This document shows, one piece after another, positions 1-11,900 of a stretch of 25,422 bases of DNA. The position numbers and the translations under genes were made by a program. Under the pieces are notes generated by a model. The model did not search any database. It worked only from the letters and a program-made list of their open reading frames with translations, and was not told the origin of the DNA. Within the stretch, counting starts at the first letter, position 1. The number at the start of each line of letters is the position of its first letter. Source of the stretch: Ichthyophonus hoferi (Eukaryota > Opisthokonta > Ichthyosporea > Ichthyophonida > Ichthyophonidae). The stretch is from positions 79,204-104,625 of the forward strand of contig NAOQ01000251.1 of NCBI GenBank assembly GCA_002751075.1. The letters run 5' to 3'.

Positions 1-913
1 AAGACATAGTTGTTTTGGGCTTTGCAATTATTTAGTGAATATATAGTAGGATTTGAAGCACAACACCCAAAACTTCTTTATATAATCCACAGAGGGAAAA
101 GTAAATATAAAATAAACTACAAAGATATCTTCTTAATTGTGTTTAAGATTGTAACAGTATGTAATGTGATAGTACAATAAATTTTTTAAGTGAATGTTGA
201 TAATGCTGCTACCCTAAAAGTGGCATTGCTTGGGAAGAAGGAATTCATAAGGGGTGGTTTGCATTCATTATATATACTGTCATGTCCTTCATTGTCAATA
301 TATAGGTATAAGTTTAAATTTAACGGGCATAAACATAGTAATTACGATCAGATAGTAGAATTCAAAATTTATTTTTTGAACAGGCCCAAAAAACATTAGG
401 AGAGTACAAAAGTACTTTGCTTTTGTTTTTGTTTTGAACATAAAATTTGAAGCTCAGTAATACTTCATTAAATGAAATTATAGTTTTTTAATGTTGATGG
501 TCCCATCAACAGCTAAGAAACTCTCAGTATATGCTATTAAGTTACAAAGCTGGATCTTGCAGTGATTGTAAATAAAACTTTTGTTAAAACAGGAACATTT
601 AATTAATGTAGTTATTTCTTTACATAGCTATAAATATCTAATATAATTAGCAATTATTATTACATACGCAGCCTGGGCAAATAGCTATGTGCGACCTATC
701 AAAATTAAACTAACCAATGAATAGAGATTTTGTAACTATATATCACAATTTGTGGTAAACTTATCCACAGGCTTCGGGATCGGCAGATAAGAATTGTATA
801 ATAGGACTATATATATATTATAATATTGTTTAATAAATATTAAATAAATGTAAGGTTTTGTGTCTATGAACGTATTCATATATACCTATAACGATAGTGT
901 TCATGTACACAGG

Positions 914-979
914 TATGCGGGGTTACTGCATATACCCGGGTGAGCCGGGGGCCACATATGTGTTGAGTGTCCGGGCCCT
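914..979. other. GC-rich pocket with three CCGGG motifs
   Basis: Within DNA of roughly 70% AT, this stretch of about 65 bases is clearly GC-rich. It carries CCGGG three times, with GGGCC/GGCCC elements and the palindrome CACATATGTG between them. The CCGGG/GGCCC pieces could pair into an imperfect hairpin. I cannot tell whether it is a piece of an old repeat or a regulatory element. Confidence 0.35.
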
Positions 980-3900
980 TATTATTGATTGTTGTTTTCT
1001 TGAATACTTCGTTTTACAGCTTGTGTTATTTTCTGGTTAACACCCGTATCGCCGTGTTCTAATCTAAACGGAACCAATCATAAATATTTTTATTGACCAA
1101 GTCAAATTCATGGAAGATAACAGAAACCCACTAGGAATGTCTGATCGTGATAATTATTTAGTGCGATAACCTAAGTTTATTCTATGAAATATAATGGAAT
1201 GTATTTTCACCTTTGTTTTTCACATAAAATATTTCTCAGAGCCGATAAAGCTATTCGTATTGGTTGATCCAGGCGCATTTCCAGCGTGTACTTAAAATGA
1301 CGATTATAATTAAGATTAAGTTATATGCTATTTTTAGCGATTGCAACAGTTTCATGCTTCCTCCGTTTTCAATTACCCTTTATATTATTATCATAATTAT
1401 TAATAGTCATTACTTACAATGTTATATAATATGCCATTAGAAATATGTATACATATGTAAAATTTGAGCAGTTCTTGACTAAGGCATGTACCCTGATTAT
1501 ATAATTTCTAGTGCACAACTGACCTGCCAGTTATACCTTAGCCTTGTTCCTCAACTTAAAAAGGCTAAAACTAAAACATCAGATTGGATCTAAGATTTAA
1601 AATCTATCATGTAAAAACCCTGAGTTACAGTTTCAGTAGTAACATTCTTTTGTAATGTTTGGTTACTGAAAACTATTATGCAATATTTGACTACAGATCA
1701 CTAATCTTCTTTATCAAATTAAGATGAGATACTATACTTTTATACTTTGATCTCTAGTCAAGTCACTTCCAAGTGTCAAAAAGTGTCCAATAATAATTAT
1801 TATTAAAATAAATTCATTTTAAGTTATGTTAACTACGGTAGCATACTGCTGAACTAATTAACAACTTAATGTAAAATATGTTAAGTGTCAATTGTGCTAG
1901 ACTCATATCGTTAGAGATGCAATACTATATGCCACTCATATACTTCATACATATAACATATAGATATACATTAGTTACGTATGACAACAACTTTGACAAT
2001 TCTGTTTCTAAAAATAGTATCCTATCTGCTTTTGGTAATTATCATATGTCATGGACAACTATATAAGGACTGACAGTGTTAGCGCTGATTCAAACACATT
2101 CCTGATTAAAAATAAAATAGTTTAAAAGAACCGAAACTTTGTTTAAGCTAATATTAAGATCAACAGTTATTGCTCATAGAATTACCTATCAGGGGCTATA
2201 TAGGCTTGATTATAGCATATAGGTGAGACTTCTCATATACATTACAAAAAGGTAATTTTTATGATTTTTTTTTCTTTCAAATATGACCAATTGTTTCATT
2301 TACTAAAAGTCAATTAAACGATAGATTGTCTCTTGGAGCCAGTAGCATCAATTTTATTATACTTGGAAGGCATCTTAAGTAATAAGAGCTTTTGAAATTT
2401 TCTCCAGCACATTGATAAATATAAATAGTGGAGATGATGTAGAATAGTGGAAGTATATCAGTACTGTAAGACAGTCAGTGTGGATAAGTAGTAGGAGCTG
2501 GAAATGTGAAAAATATATTATTTTAGTGCTAGTAACCCTATTTTATAGTATTGCCTTGAATGGACCTGTAATTGCTATAAATACCATATCTTAGAAATTA
2601 GATCTACGAAGTTACAGAAAAACTTTTTAAGGACCAGAAATTAAATACAGTATTAAAGATAAACAATTACTGTGATTTTAGGCAGTCCTGTGATTACCAG
2701 GCACACTGAGAAATTATAATTGTTATGGCAACAATGTTTTAGTAAACATTATGTCAGAATAATGTGTTGGATTCCCATCTTCAGCCTAAAGTTTGGTGGC
2801 ATATCCCTTTAAAATTTAAAGATTTGAAAGTCATACCATAATATTGTCCTCCATTTTCTGATGATAATTCTACATTATTTCCCTCTGCAGGTGTTTCTTA
2901 TTGTTGTCTGATATTCTTTAGATTTTGAGAAAACATTTCCATTTTCATTTAGTAGGTAAATGTTTAAGTAATTGTTGAATGTAGTGTCAGATGAAGATGA
3001 TAAATGACTTTATATTCCAAGGAAGTTGGTTGACAAAAAAATTCAGATTATGCAAAGTTGAGGTTGATGTCTTGCCCATGGACTCACTAGTTCTCAATAG
3101 TAGCATATGCATATTCTAAGTCTTGTCTAATTAAATCTTCTGAGTCAAAGAAAAATATGATTCTTACCTTCTTATCTTTATTCCAGACTATTGTATAGAA
3201 GCTAATATTTTTCTGAGCTTGCTCTTTTGAATACTCTTGCTAAAATTATTACTTTGATTAGATAATGTTTTAATTTCATATTTATGCAAATACAAACTTG
3301 CTTCTAACAAATAGTTGCTATAATATAATATATTAATCTTGGATTACGACCTGATCTCTGGTTATATAGCTTCTGGTAGAAAACTGGCTTGTCATTCATA
3401 CCATAACCTAGTTGTGTTGCTTGGTTAAAAGGTGGAAAACTAAACATGAAGTTGGAATTAGGATTTAAAACCCATGATAAATGGCACTCCAGAAATTACA
3501 ACTTAACTACTATCACTTTCCCATAACGCTTTGGTACAGATAACTGTTCCACCTTATGAAATAATAAGATAGCATACCAGAAGCTGCGGTCAAACTAATT
3601 ATAAATGTAGAAAGGCTTCTAGTAATGGTTATTGCTAAATCAATTTAACTATAAGTTATCTTGGTGTCACACCATTGAACTATCTAAATACTTAATGTAA
3701 ACTAATACATAAGTGAATACTCGGTTACTCATATATTTAGCAGTATAATACAGTATATGCAATATAGTATTCATACTCTTATACACAAAACCAACATACA
3801 CACCAGCTATATATGAGAACCATGATTACCATATTTACCCAAAACAAAAACAAAAAAAAGTGAGTTTGTATTTTTTGCACTTGATTGCAGGGTTTGGGAG

Positions 3901-4527
3901 TAGATACGTTAATGTTTATTCATTCAGGTCGTGCTTGATTATGTTTGGCAGATCAGATAAACCTGTTTTACCATTTTTACATGAGGATAATAATGCAGTC
4001 AAGATGTATGCATTTGTTATCTAGGTCTGTGTTGTTTTTGTTTAAAGCCCCTTTTACTACAAATAGGGATTTATATCATTCTCTTGTGCAGTTTCAATGT
4101 AATAATAATACTGTTGTTTATATATTTTAAAAATTGATATCCAGATTTTTCTACTTCTATATTTAGCATGCATATACATTTTATTTCCTACCTGTCCTGC
4201 AATTAATCTTTTTATTATTTTTTCATTTATTATATTCCCATCCTTTTATATTTTTGAATCTATCACATTATTTAATGTGACACTTACTGAATATAGTGTG
4301 CATGCTATTTCTTCCACATGTAAGGCATTTTAAAAATTACTATTCCTTTTTTGCCTGCTACATTTGTTTGTAATATAATAGAACTCTTCTTCTAGAAATG
4401 TGATTTTTCATCATTGCCTCATTATATATAAATTTTGCAGTTATAGATGAAACAAACATTGAGTTTTGGATATACATGCACCTGTATTCATTATAATGTG
4501 GTGTTGGGATAGAGTATAGAACTTGTG

Positions 4528-4629
4528 ATGTTACTGCTTATGATATCAGTGTTGTCAATGTCAGCCTGGGCAATAATTATACTACTTGTATTTTGGGTGA
4601 CCGGTAACTATTGCCAGCAGAGAATTTAG
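4528..4629 (+). CDS. Possible 33-residue hydrophobic small ORF
   Basis: An ATG-to-TAG reading frame of 33 codons. Residues 1-26 are almost entirely hydrophobic (Leu, Ile, Val, Met, Ala, Trp), as in a single membrane segment or signal peptide, followed by a short polar tail with Asn, Gln and Arg. An in-frame stop lies just upstream. AT-rich DNA produces hydrophobic frames easily, no splice context or homologue was seen, and this may well be chance. It is recorded because no other coding candidate exists in the region. Confidence 0.12.
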   Translation: MLLLMISVLSMSAWAIIILLVFWVTGNYCQQRI

Positions 4630-5092
4630 GATAACTGAATAGCCTTTATTCAGTATTACTACATAATCAAGAGTCCCCAATTTGTCTCAGACATAACCTT
4701 TTTATGTATCAAATGCTTCAGAATCCAGTTTTAATTAATTAGGTAACTATACCTATAGTTATTTTGCCTATATTGTATATGTAGCTATATTTGACAGAAT
4801 TTATGCTGAAATATTTCAGCTCATGAGTACTTGGCCGTATACTTCATTATGTATTATATATAAAAGACTTATTGTTTATGTAGTATTGTACCTCTAAATA
4901 ATCAGCAGCGTTTACAATAAGGTTCCAATTGGTGATTTAGAGCTAAATATTAACTAGTGAAAATTGGTTAATTACATTACGTTACTAATTATATTTAATT
5001 GGGACTTGGTGTTTAGTGCAGTCTAGCACATAAATTTACCGTGATTTTTAGATAGTGTTCAACATCTGCAGTTTAATCGCACACACTTCATG

Positions 5093-5120
5093 ATTAATGT
5101 AAAATATATAATACATTAAT
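5093..5120. repeat. Inverted repeat, 9-bp arms
   Basis: ATTAATGTA at 5093-5101 and its exact reverse complement TACATTAAT at 5112-5120 are separated by 10 AT bases. It lies just to the left of the fossil element that begins near 5130. It may be a chance AT-rich palindrome or part of the flank of that element. Confidence 0.4.
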
Positions 5121-5129
5121 TACATCATC

Positions 5130-5680
5130 CTTTGGATAATTATTTGGACAACTGATGCTGACAACTTGTTAGATAAGAATTAGGTTGAGTACCTATCCAA
5201 TCGCGTGTTTTTCCTAAAGGCGTATAACCTTGTCAACTGGTATTGACCATAAACAAACAACCATATAACCAGCAATCATAGACTTGGCCTGGCCCCTGAT
5301 TTTTACAAGTGTTGCATAATAAAGCTTCGTTCAAAAGAATATTCTTTATCCGTCTTTAGAGGTTGTTATAGCAGTACATTGGAAAAATATATCTACACCT
5401 ATGTTACTTAGAGTCAAACAAATGTCAGCGATTCCTTCAGCAACCAACTTAGGATTCATGGACAAAAGGAAATAAAAAGTTCAACTCTCTTCAAACAATA
5501 ATGAAGAGAAAACATCAAGAAATATTTTAGAGGAACTTGACTCCAGCACAAGTGAATCAGAAAATGGATGTCCTATGTCTGTATAATGTGAGCCTGAATC
5601 TTCAGATACTAGTTTAGATTTTAACAAGTTACGTAAAATAAATTAACATAAAAATCCAAAAGTAGAGTAATGGGGAGATC
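5130..5680 (+). mobile_element. Fossil LTR-type element fragment (copy A), BEL/Pao-like suspected
   Basis: This stretch matches 22600-23070 on the opposite strand almost end to end, about 70-80% identical by eye. The match includes an unbroken run of 29 identical bases (5296-5324 against 22870-22898). The left part, to about 5375, looks like a long terminal repeat or leader with an AATAAAG signal. The right part, about 5390-5660, resembles the start of a gag-like protein, rich in Ser and Glu. It is a broken, old fragment with several breaks. The family name rests on the zinc knuckle found only in the other copy. Confidence 0.55.
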
Positions 5681-5718
5681 AAAAGAGAGAGAGAGAATTA
5701 AGTCTAACCATAAAGATT

Positions 5719-5724
5719 TTTATT
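5719..5724 (-). terminator. Candidate polyadenylation signal for SUV39H
   Basis: TTTATT on the plus strand reads AATAAA on the minus strand, about 260 bases after the SUV39H stop codon. An ATTAAA variant lies at 5735-5740. No closer AATAAA was seen between the stop and this point. The fossil element ends just beyond it. Confidence 0.4.
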
Positions 5725-5982
5725 TTATGGTATAGTTTAATCATATAATTAAATTAGTAGGTATGATGTTCAATTATTTCATTGGATCAAGCTTTGGAGT
5801 GAATTCTATTCTCTAACTTATATTGGTGTAGTTGCATTTCAAGTCATCTATCTTAGTTATTCTATCATCTCTTTCCAAACTATCATAATTTGTTAATCTA
5901 ATGATTATATCATCCAATATATTTTCTATTTTATATTTTAGATCTCAATACTATTCATCAAGGATTTCAAGAGAAGCTATGC

Positions 5983-8900
5983 TCATTCAGGCCGACAAAT
6001 GTAGCCTTTACACTTAGAGGTTCCACAGTGGCAGATTGCTATGCCCTTAGATTTTAGCGTCTTTTTATGCACTTTTACAGCTGTGTTGTCAAATTCATTA
6101 CCTCTGTAGTTAAAAGTGAGTTCCTCTCCTGCTTCAATATCACAAGCAGCAAAGAATGCAATGTGTGGTAGGCTGGGATCTCTGTATAGGAATGACATGT
6201 AATTAGTATAGAGTTTTCTGAACCATGTCATGGTATAATAGTTTAAAACTGTAGATGTGCCATACATCACATAAACAACGATCTGATTGGTGAGTGACAA
6301 AAAGGGATAATGAAAATCTTGATTTTCATAAACATTTCTTATCCAGGTGAAAAACAAAAACAAAAAGTATTATGATTTGCATAACCAAAAAAAAAAGTAA
6401 TTATTTACAAAGTCACTCTCCTACACTATGAAAATAAATAATAATAATTATCACACCAAAGTTTCATCATAAACAACTGTCAACTACAATGATTAAATTG
6501 ACATGTACTTTAGATGCATACATGACAGTATGTTAGTATGAAAATATATATTATAAATATATATATATATAACAATAATATACCAGTATGGTAGTATAAG
6601 AGTATGTATGTATGTATGTATGTATAATGGTATACATGGATGCATGCTAGGACAATGGAATTTAAATACATGTGTGGGTAGGCTTACAGATTGTCTATCC
6701 AGACACAGTATATATCCAAATTTGGATCCTGTGGCCATCCCATCAAATTATTGAGTGAACCAGAGAGCCTATAAAACATGCATGGTGCCCTAGAGAGCCT
6801 ATTAGAAAGCAGGACAACTAATGAAAATTAGTACGCCTAGGCAACAAGGTATATGATACATATGAGACAACCAATATGAGGGGCTAGAACATTTCTACTT
6901 AATATCTAATATTTTAATGATATTTCATCCACGTTTGACATTATTTATACTCGCACATAAATATATACCCACAGGGATAAATATATAAAAACATATACAT
7001 ATAACATGCACTCAATGAAAAGACCTACACAAGAATGATTAAGAAACCGTGCGATATTGCCTTTGGGGTAAGCATCTAGTGTATATTGGACTGGCTTGTC
7101 CTGTGCTTGTATAAAATCCTCAGGTTTGTGGAAGTCCAAGTCAAAAAAATATGTCCGATCTTTTAATTTATAACGTCGTTCACGTGCCTATCCCATGCCC
7201 ATTATTCCTTAGTTATTAACATATTAATATTTGAGAAAATGGTGTTAGTGTCTAGGCTGTGATAATAGCCAGATATGGTAAGGGCCAGTAAAAAGACACA
7301 TGTTAATTATTTGATAAGGAAATAAATCCATTTTAATCAATATGTATAGGTGATATAAAAAAAAACCTGCGTGTAATTTATAATACATACACACCCAATT
7401 TGATTGGCTGATGAGGTTACAACACGTGTACTAATTATATATCATTGGTGTCGCGGTTTAACCTAAAACGTAAGTCCTTGGCTAACTAAATAAGCCTAGT
7501 ATGAATATCTGAACTTAGTTTGAAATGAGCTCCTATCACAAACAAGGATTTGTATGCTACTAAATTCATTGGATATTATAATTTTTTTAAAAAATAAAAG
7601 GTTGTTTGTTTTATGAGCAGTAATATCTCACCATTCTATATATTACTGGGCATATGATGGTATGATAATATAACAGTATAATAATATAATACTATGGATA
7701 AAATAGATGGTAATCTGATCACTTAATAGTATATAAATATTCACTTATATATAGATTCATTTAACCATTGAATATATTTATTTAAAATACTGTAATGTCA
7801 TAGAGTATTATAGACTCCACAGCGTGAACACGAGTGGCCTCTAGCCTAGTATCTATATCTACTGAAATAATAACTCTAATCACTGGGATAATAGTAATTA
7901 GAGAACAGTGGGTATGTAAAATATAGGCAATATGATTGTACATCTAATATAACATCATATAGAAAAGATACAATCGTGCAGAAACAATATTCTAATTGGA
8001 TATAAAATGTATGTGAAGATGTATAAATAAAAATAATGGAAAGAATAGATACCCCATATAAGGTTATGAATCAGGGGTACAGCCATGCCAATTGGCTGTT
8101 CAATAAATTAATGGAAACTATTCATAAGAAATGAATGGAGAGCCGAAATTAAAATTAAAAGGCTATACCATCCCTTGTAGGTCAGATCATATTGTACAAA
8201 TGATTCAAACAAACCAAGTTATTGTGAAATATGCATACATATACATGAACAAGTTGATAGGAGAGGCGTGAATTGGTGTTTTTTAATAAAGAAATAAAGC
8301 AATAATGACTCTAAGTAAGTTATGGAGTTTCTCACTTACCATATACTAGCAATAAGACATTCAAAAGAAGAAAATAAAAAATATTACACTTGATCCTGTA
8401 AATGAATACAGACTTGAACACTGTATATTATATATATATACTCTTAATTGAATATATATCACATAAGGTGTGCACTATAAGCCATATATGTAATATGTAC
8501 CTTACAACTAAATTTAATCACATGTACCTCATTGGTGATTGCATTAACACTAGTATCCTATTGGTAGCACGATAATAGTTAATAGCTACCTTAACCTCGT
8601 CGTGTTTGATAATTTCTCCTACATACTCTGCAATAAAAGTCCCTGTGAACACCTTATAATATCAGCACAGGCACCACTCTCCCCCATACATAAGTGCAGG
8701 TTAAAATTTTAAAACATATTAACAGCTCGTGGTACTTTGACAATGGAAAAACCAACCACTAAATGCAAACTATCTCCCTACTATACTAACTTATTGATAA
8801 ATCCTAACTGGGTATACTTCTCAGACATATCACTGTTTAAGCCGTATAGATCTGGGTTTTAGTATTTTGCTTTACTAAAACAGCACAAATATGAAGGTTG

Positions 8901-11900
8901 TTTTTCTTATTTTATCATATTACACATTAAGGACAAGTAATTATATTTATATAAGTAATAGTACAGTCAGCCCTTGCAAACCTTTATATACATTACATAT
9001 TTAAACACCACATTTACAATTCTTACAATGAGTATGTCTTGTTAATTAGTTAAAAGGAACAGTACAGGTATATTAAGAATGAGAATCTGTAGTAGTACTA
9101 ACGACTTGTCCACGGTCTACTGTCAAATACCTCCAATTAAAAGAAATCTATTGGGCCTTATTTTTAATATAAAATCATCACACTGGCCAATCATTATTAA
9201 GTAATAAATCATATATATATCTATATCCACATACATGCATTAACGTTTACCTTTATACGGCAATCTCTCTCCATAAATCATCTACTAATCTGTCTTCCAT
9301 TATAAATTAAACTTATCACAGAACACAAATAGAATCCAATCACAAAACAAAAAACAAAAACCCCCACCCATCACAACCAATAATAACCTATGCTTGCTCA
9401 GTGTGACTTTATTCACTTACCCTTTTCAATAAAATTTGAGGTCACGACCCCCCAGCCTTTATGAGGTGTACGACACACAGAGAGCTTCACCTTGCGGCCT
9501 AACTGTACTACCCTACACTCCAATAACTACATTACTTCATATGGGCCAATGGCTAGCAGTCTTTAAATTTTAACAACTTGCAAAAATTAGTAAACTGATA
9601 AATTACTACTTAACTGTACACATGACCCTATACTCTTGTAAGTGGCCTTACTTTCTAAGGGCCAATGACTAGCAGTCTTTAAATAATAACAACTTATCAT
9701 ATTCAATTAATAGATTAACAAATTAAATAATGAATGAATCTATCATATGGTTATCACATGTCTGTTGTATATATATCTATATATAATGAGATGGTAAAAC
9801 AAGCAAAAAAGTAGATGTGCTTCATGTTCTTGATTGCAAAAAACATTAACTGTTGGTAACAATAGATGACATATAATACTGTGCTGTTCTCTTTGGGATG
9901 CTATCATTATACAGGTTCCATTTAGGCTTTTGCATGCAGACACATAAACATATAGGATTATACCTATATAGACCACTTAACAAGAACATTTAAAACTTAA
10001 ATGCATTTAGAGTAGAAAAGACGGTATCTATATACTATACACTACAAATTACATAGTAGGATATACATAATGCATGGCATGATAGCAGATAGATCTATTG
10101 CTAATAGGAAAGGTCCTTTAAAGGGGTAAGTTTGCCTTGATTATTTGATTTCCAAAACATAGAACTCTGATATCCCACTCAGAGATAAATATTGAAATGA
10201 TAGTATACGTGACTAATGACTAATGACCAATGAACAAGTCAACAAAACAATAGGCTATATACCTTTTTGGACATCGTTTATCACACTTGCAGCTTTTGTT
10301 GCACTCAAAGATAGCTGTACCCACAGGTGCTACCACCTATTTCAGAACCCGCCAATCAGAATATACCATTTAAATGTTAAAATGTAAGGCATCCTTGTTA
10401 ATGGTGCAGAAATGGTTATATACAGGGATGAAATACTACAAATGGGGCTGACAATATGTATTTCAACCAATAAACAGAAGTCTTATCTACCAATAAAAAG
10501 GCGTTTAACCCCCTCTCCCCTACATACCTTTTTATTCTTATCATAAGGACAGGCTTGAGGTTCATCAAGGTAGGGATTGCGACAACATTCTGTCGTCCCC
10601 TCCGCACAATTCCCCTTGCATTCACAATAAAACTGAGAGAGATGAGAGTGGGAAACAGAGTGAGAGAGGGAGATAGGGAGATAGGTAGGAGGTAAGGGGG
10701 GGTGTGGTTTGTATGGCTCAGCCAAAGCAACCATACGATTGGTGTAGCTTCTAGGAACATCATGTAGATTAGGATGTCAATATATTGGCCACAAGATATT
10801 TCATGCTTAATGACTACGTCATCAATGGGGTGCCACCCAATCGAACTAGTACCAATCTAATGTGTTTGCTTTTTTTTTAAAAAAAAAAAACGCTTTACAT
10901 GTGGTACCAAATCGGTTTTATTAATACTATAAAATATATTTTTTCCATTCAAAACTTTCATTTATAATTTGATTTTGATTATGTAAGAATATCTTATTGG
11001 AATAACTGATTATAGCAAAGACGTAACATGCTATCATTGGTATTTTAATTTTAATATTCTAGAATAAGATGAACTGGCCTTAAAGTTTGGTTTTATTTGG
11101 ATATATATAATTTCTAGAATATGACATCACACTTACTGTGACTATAAGCCAATACAACAAGAGAACATTATAAATCATAGCTACCAACTGAAACATTGCC
11201 AATAGAAAATCCTGTAAACCTTTGCCGGTTTCTTATTTTTTCCTAAGTTGACATCAATTAAGGTTACATACATATACATATATGCGTATAATATTATTAT
11301 TTATCATAGTCTAAAATTATATTAATACAAGCCGAGTCTACCATAAACATGAGGATTAAAAAATTAAAAATATCATTCCCTCCTATAGGATCTTCAATAT
11401 AAAAAAAATGATACAATTTAACAAGAGTAACTCAATCACATCAATTTCTTTTTTATGTGTCTATTATTGATTTGTATTTCGATGCACTCACTATAATAGA
11501 TGTATATATAAACATATATACATAAAAAATATAACAAGATAAGATAAAACATGGTGGAATATGAAATGATATTATAGGATAGGAGATGATAGGTGATAGG
11601 ATAGGATAGGATATAAGGCAATAAACGACTGACTGCAATACTATGCAATAAAACATAAAACTTACTACTGGGTCACCATCTTGGCTAAACCCGGCCCCAA
11701 CACACTTCTGAAGATACTCCACTACCTTAAAACCTTCGTTATCATAGTCATTTCTTACTGATATTCTGCCTTGCCATAAACATAGCCACATTGATTGACA
11801 TAGTTAGTGGTCGGTTTTGTAATTATCTTTAATTATAATTAACCCTCTTTTGGCTGTAACATTGTACTTGTTTAAAAGAAAATCTAATAATCAATCACCA

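Larger units (their letters stand above)
1..5100. other. Gene-poor AT-rich region, no exon identified
   Basis: I read both strands and found no exon with a recognisable domain and good splice sites. The stretch holds short chance ORFs (under 70 codons), A- and T-rich runs, and few CCAAT/ATTGG pentamers compared with the SUV39H locus to its right. Small points of note inside it are a GC-rich pocket near 914-979, a hydrophobic 33-codon ORF at 4528-4629 and a short inverted repeat at 5093-5120. A diverged exon or regulatory element could still be hidden here. Confidence 0.5.

Noticed and set aside
484-600. Minus-strand open frame of nearly 40 codons with some protein-like composition.
   Set aside because: No homologue recognised and no clear start or acceptor; weak evidence in AT-rich DNA.
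3893-4130. Acceptor-like TTGCAG followed by an open plus-strand frame of about 45 codons, with a second overlapping frame to 4130.
   Set aside because: No recognisable domain, no good donor and two competing frames; chance or an old repeat fragment is as likely as an exon.
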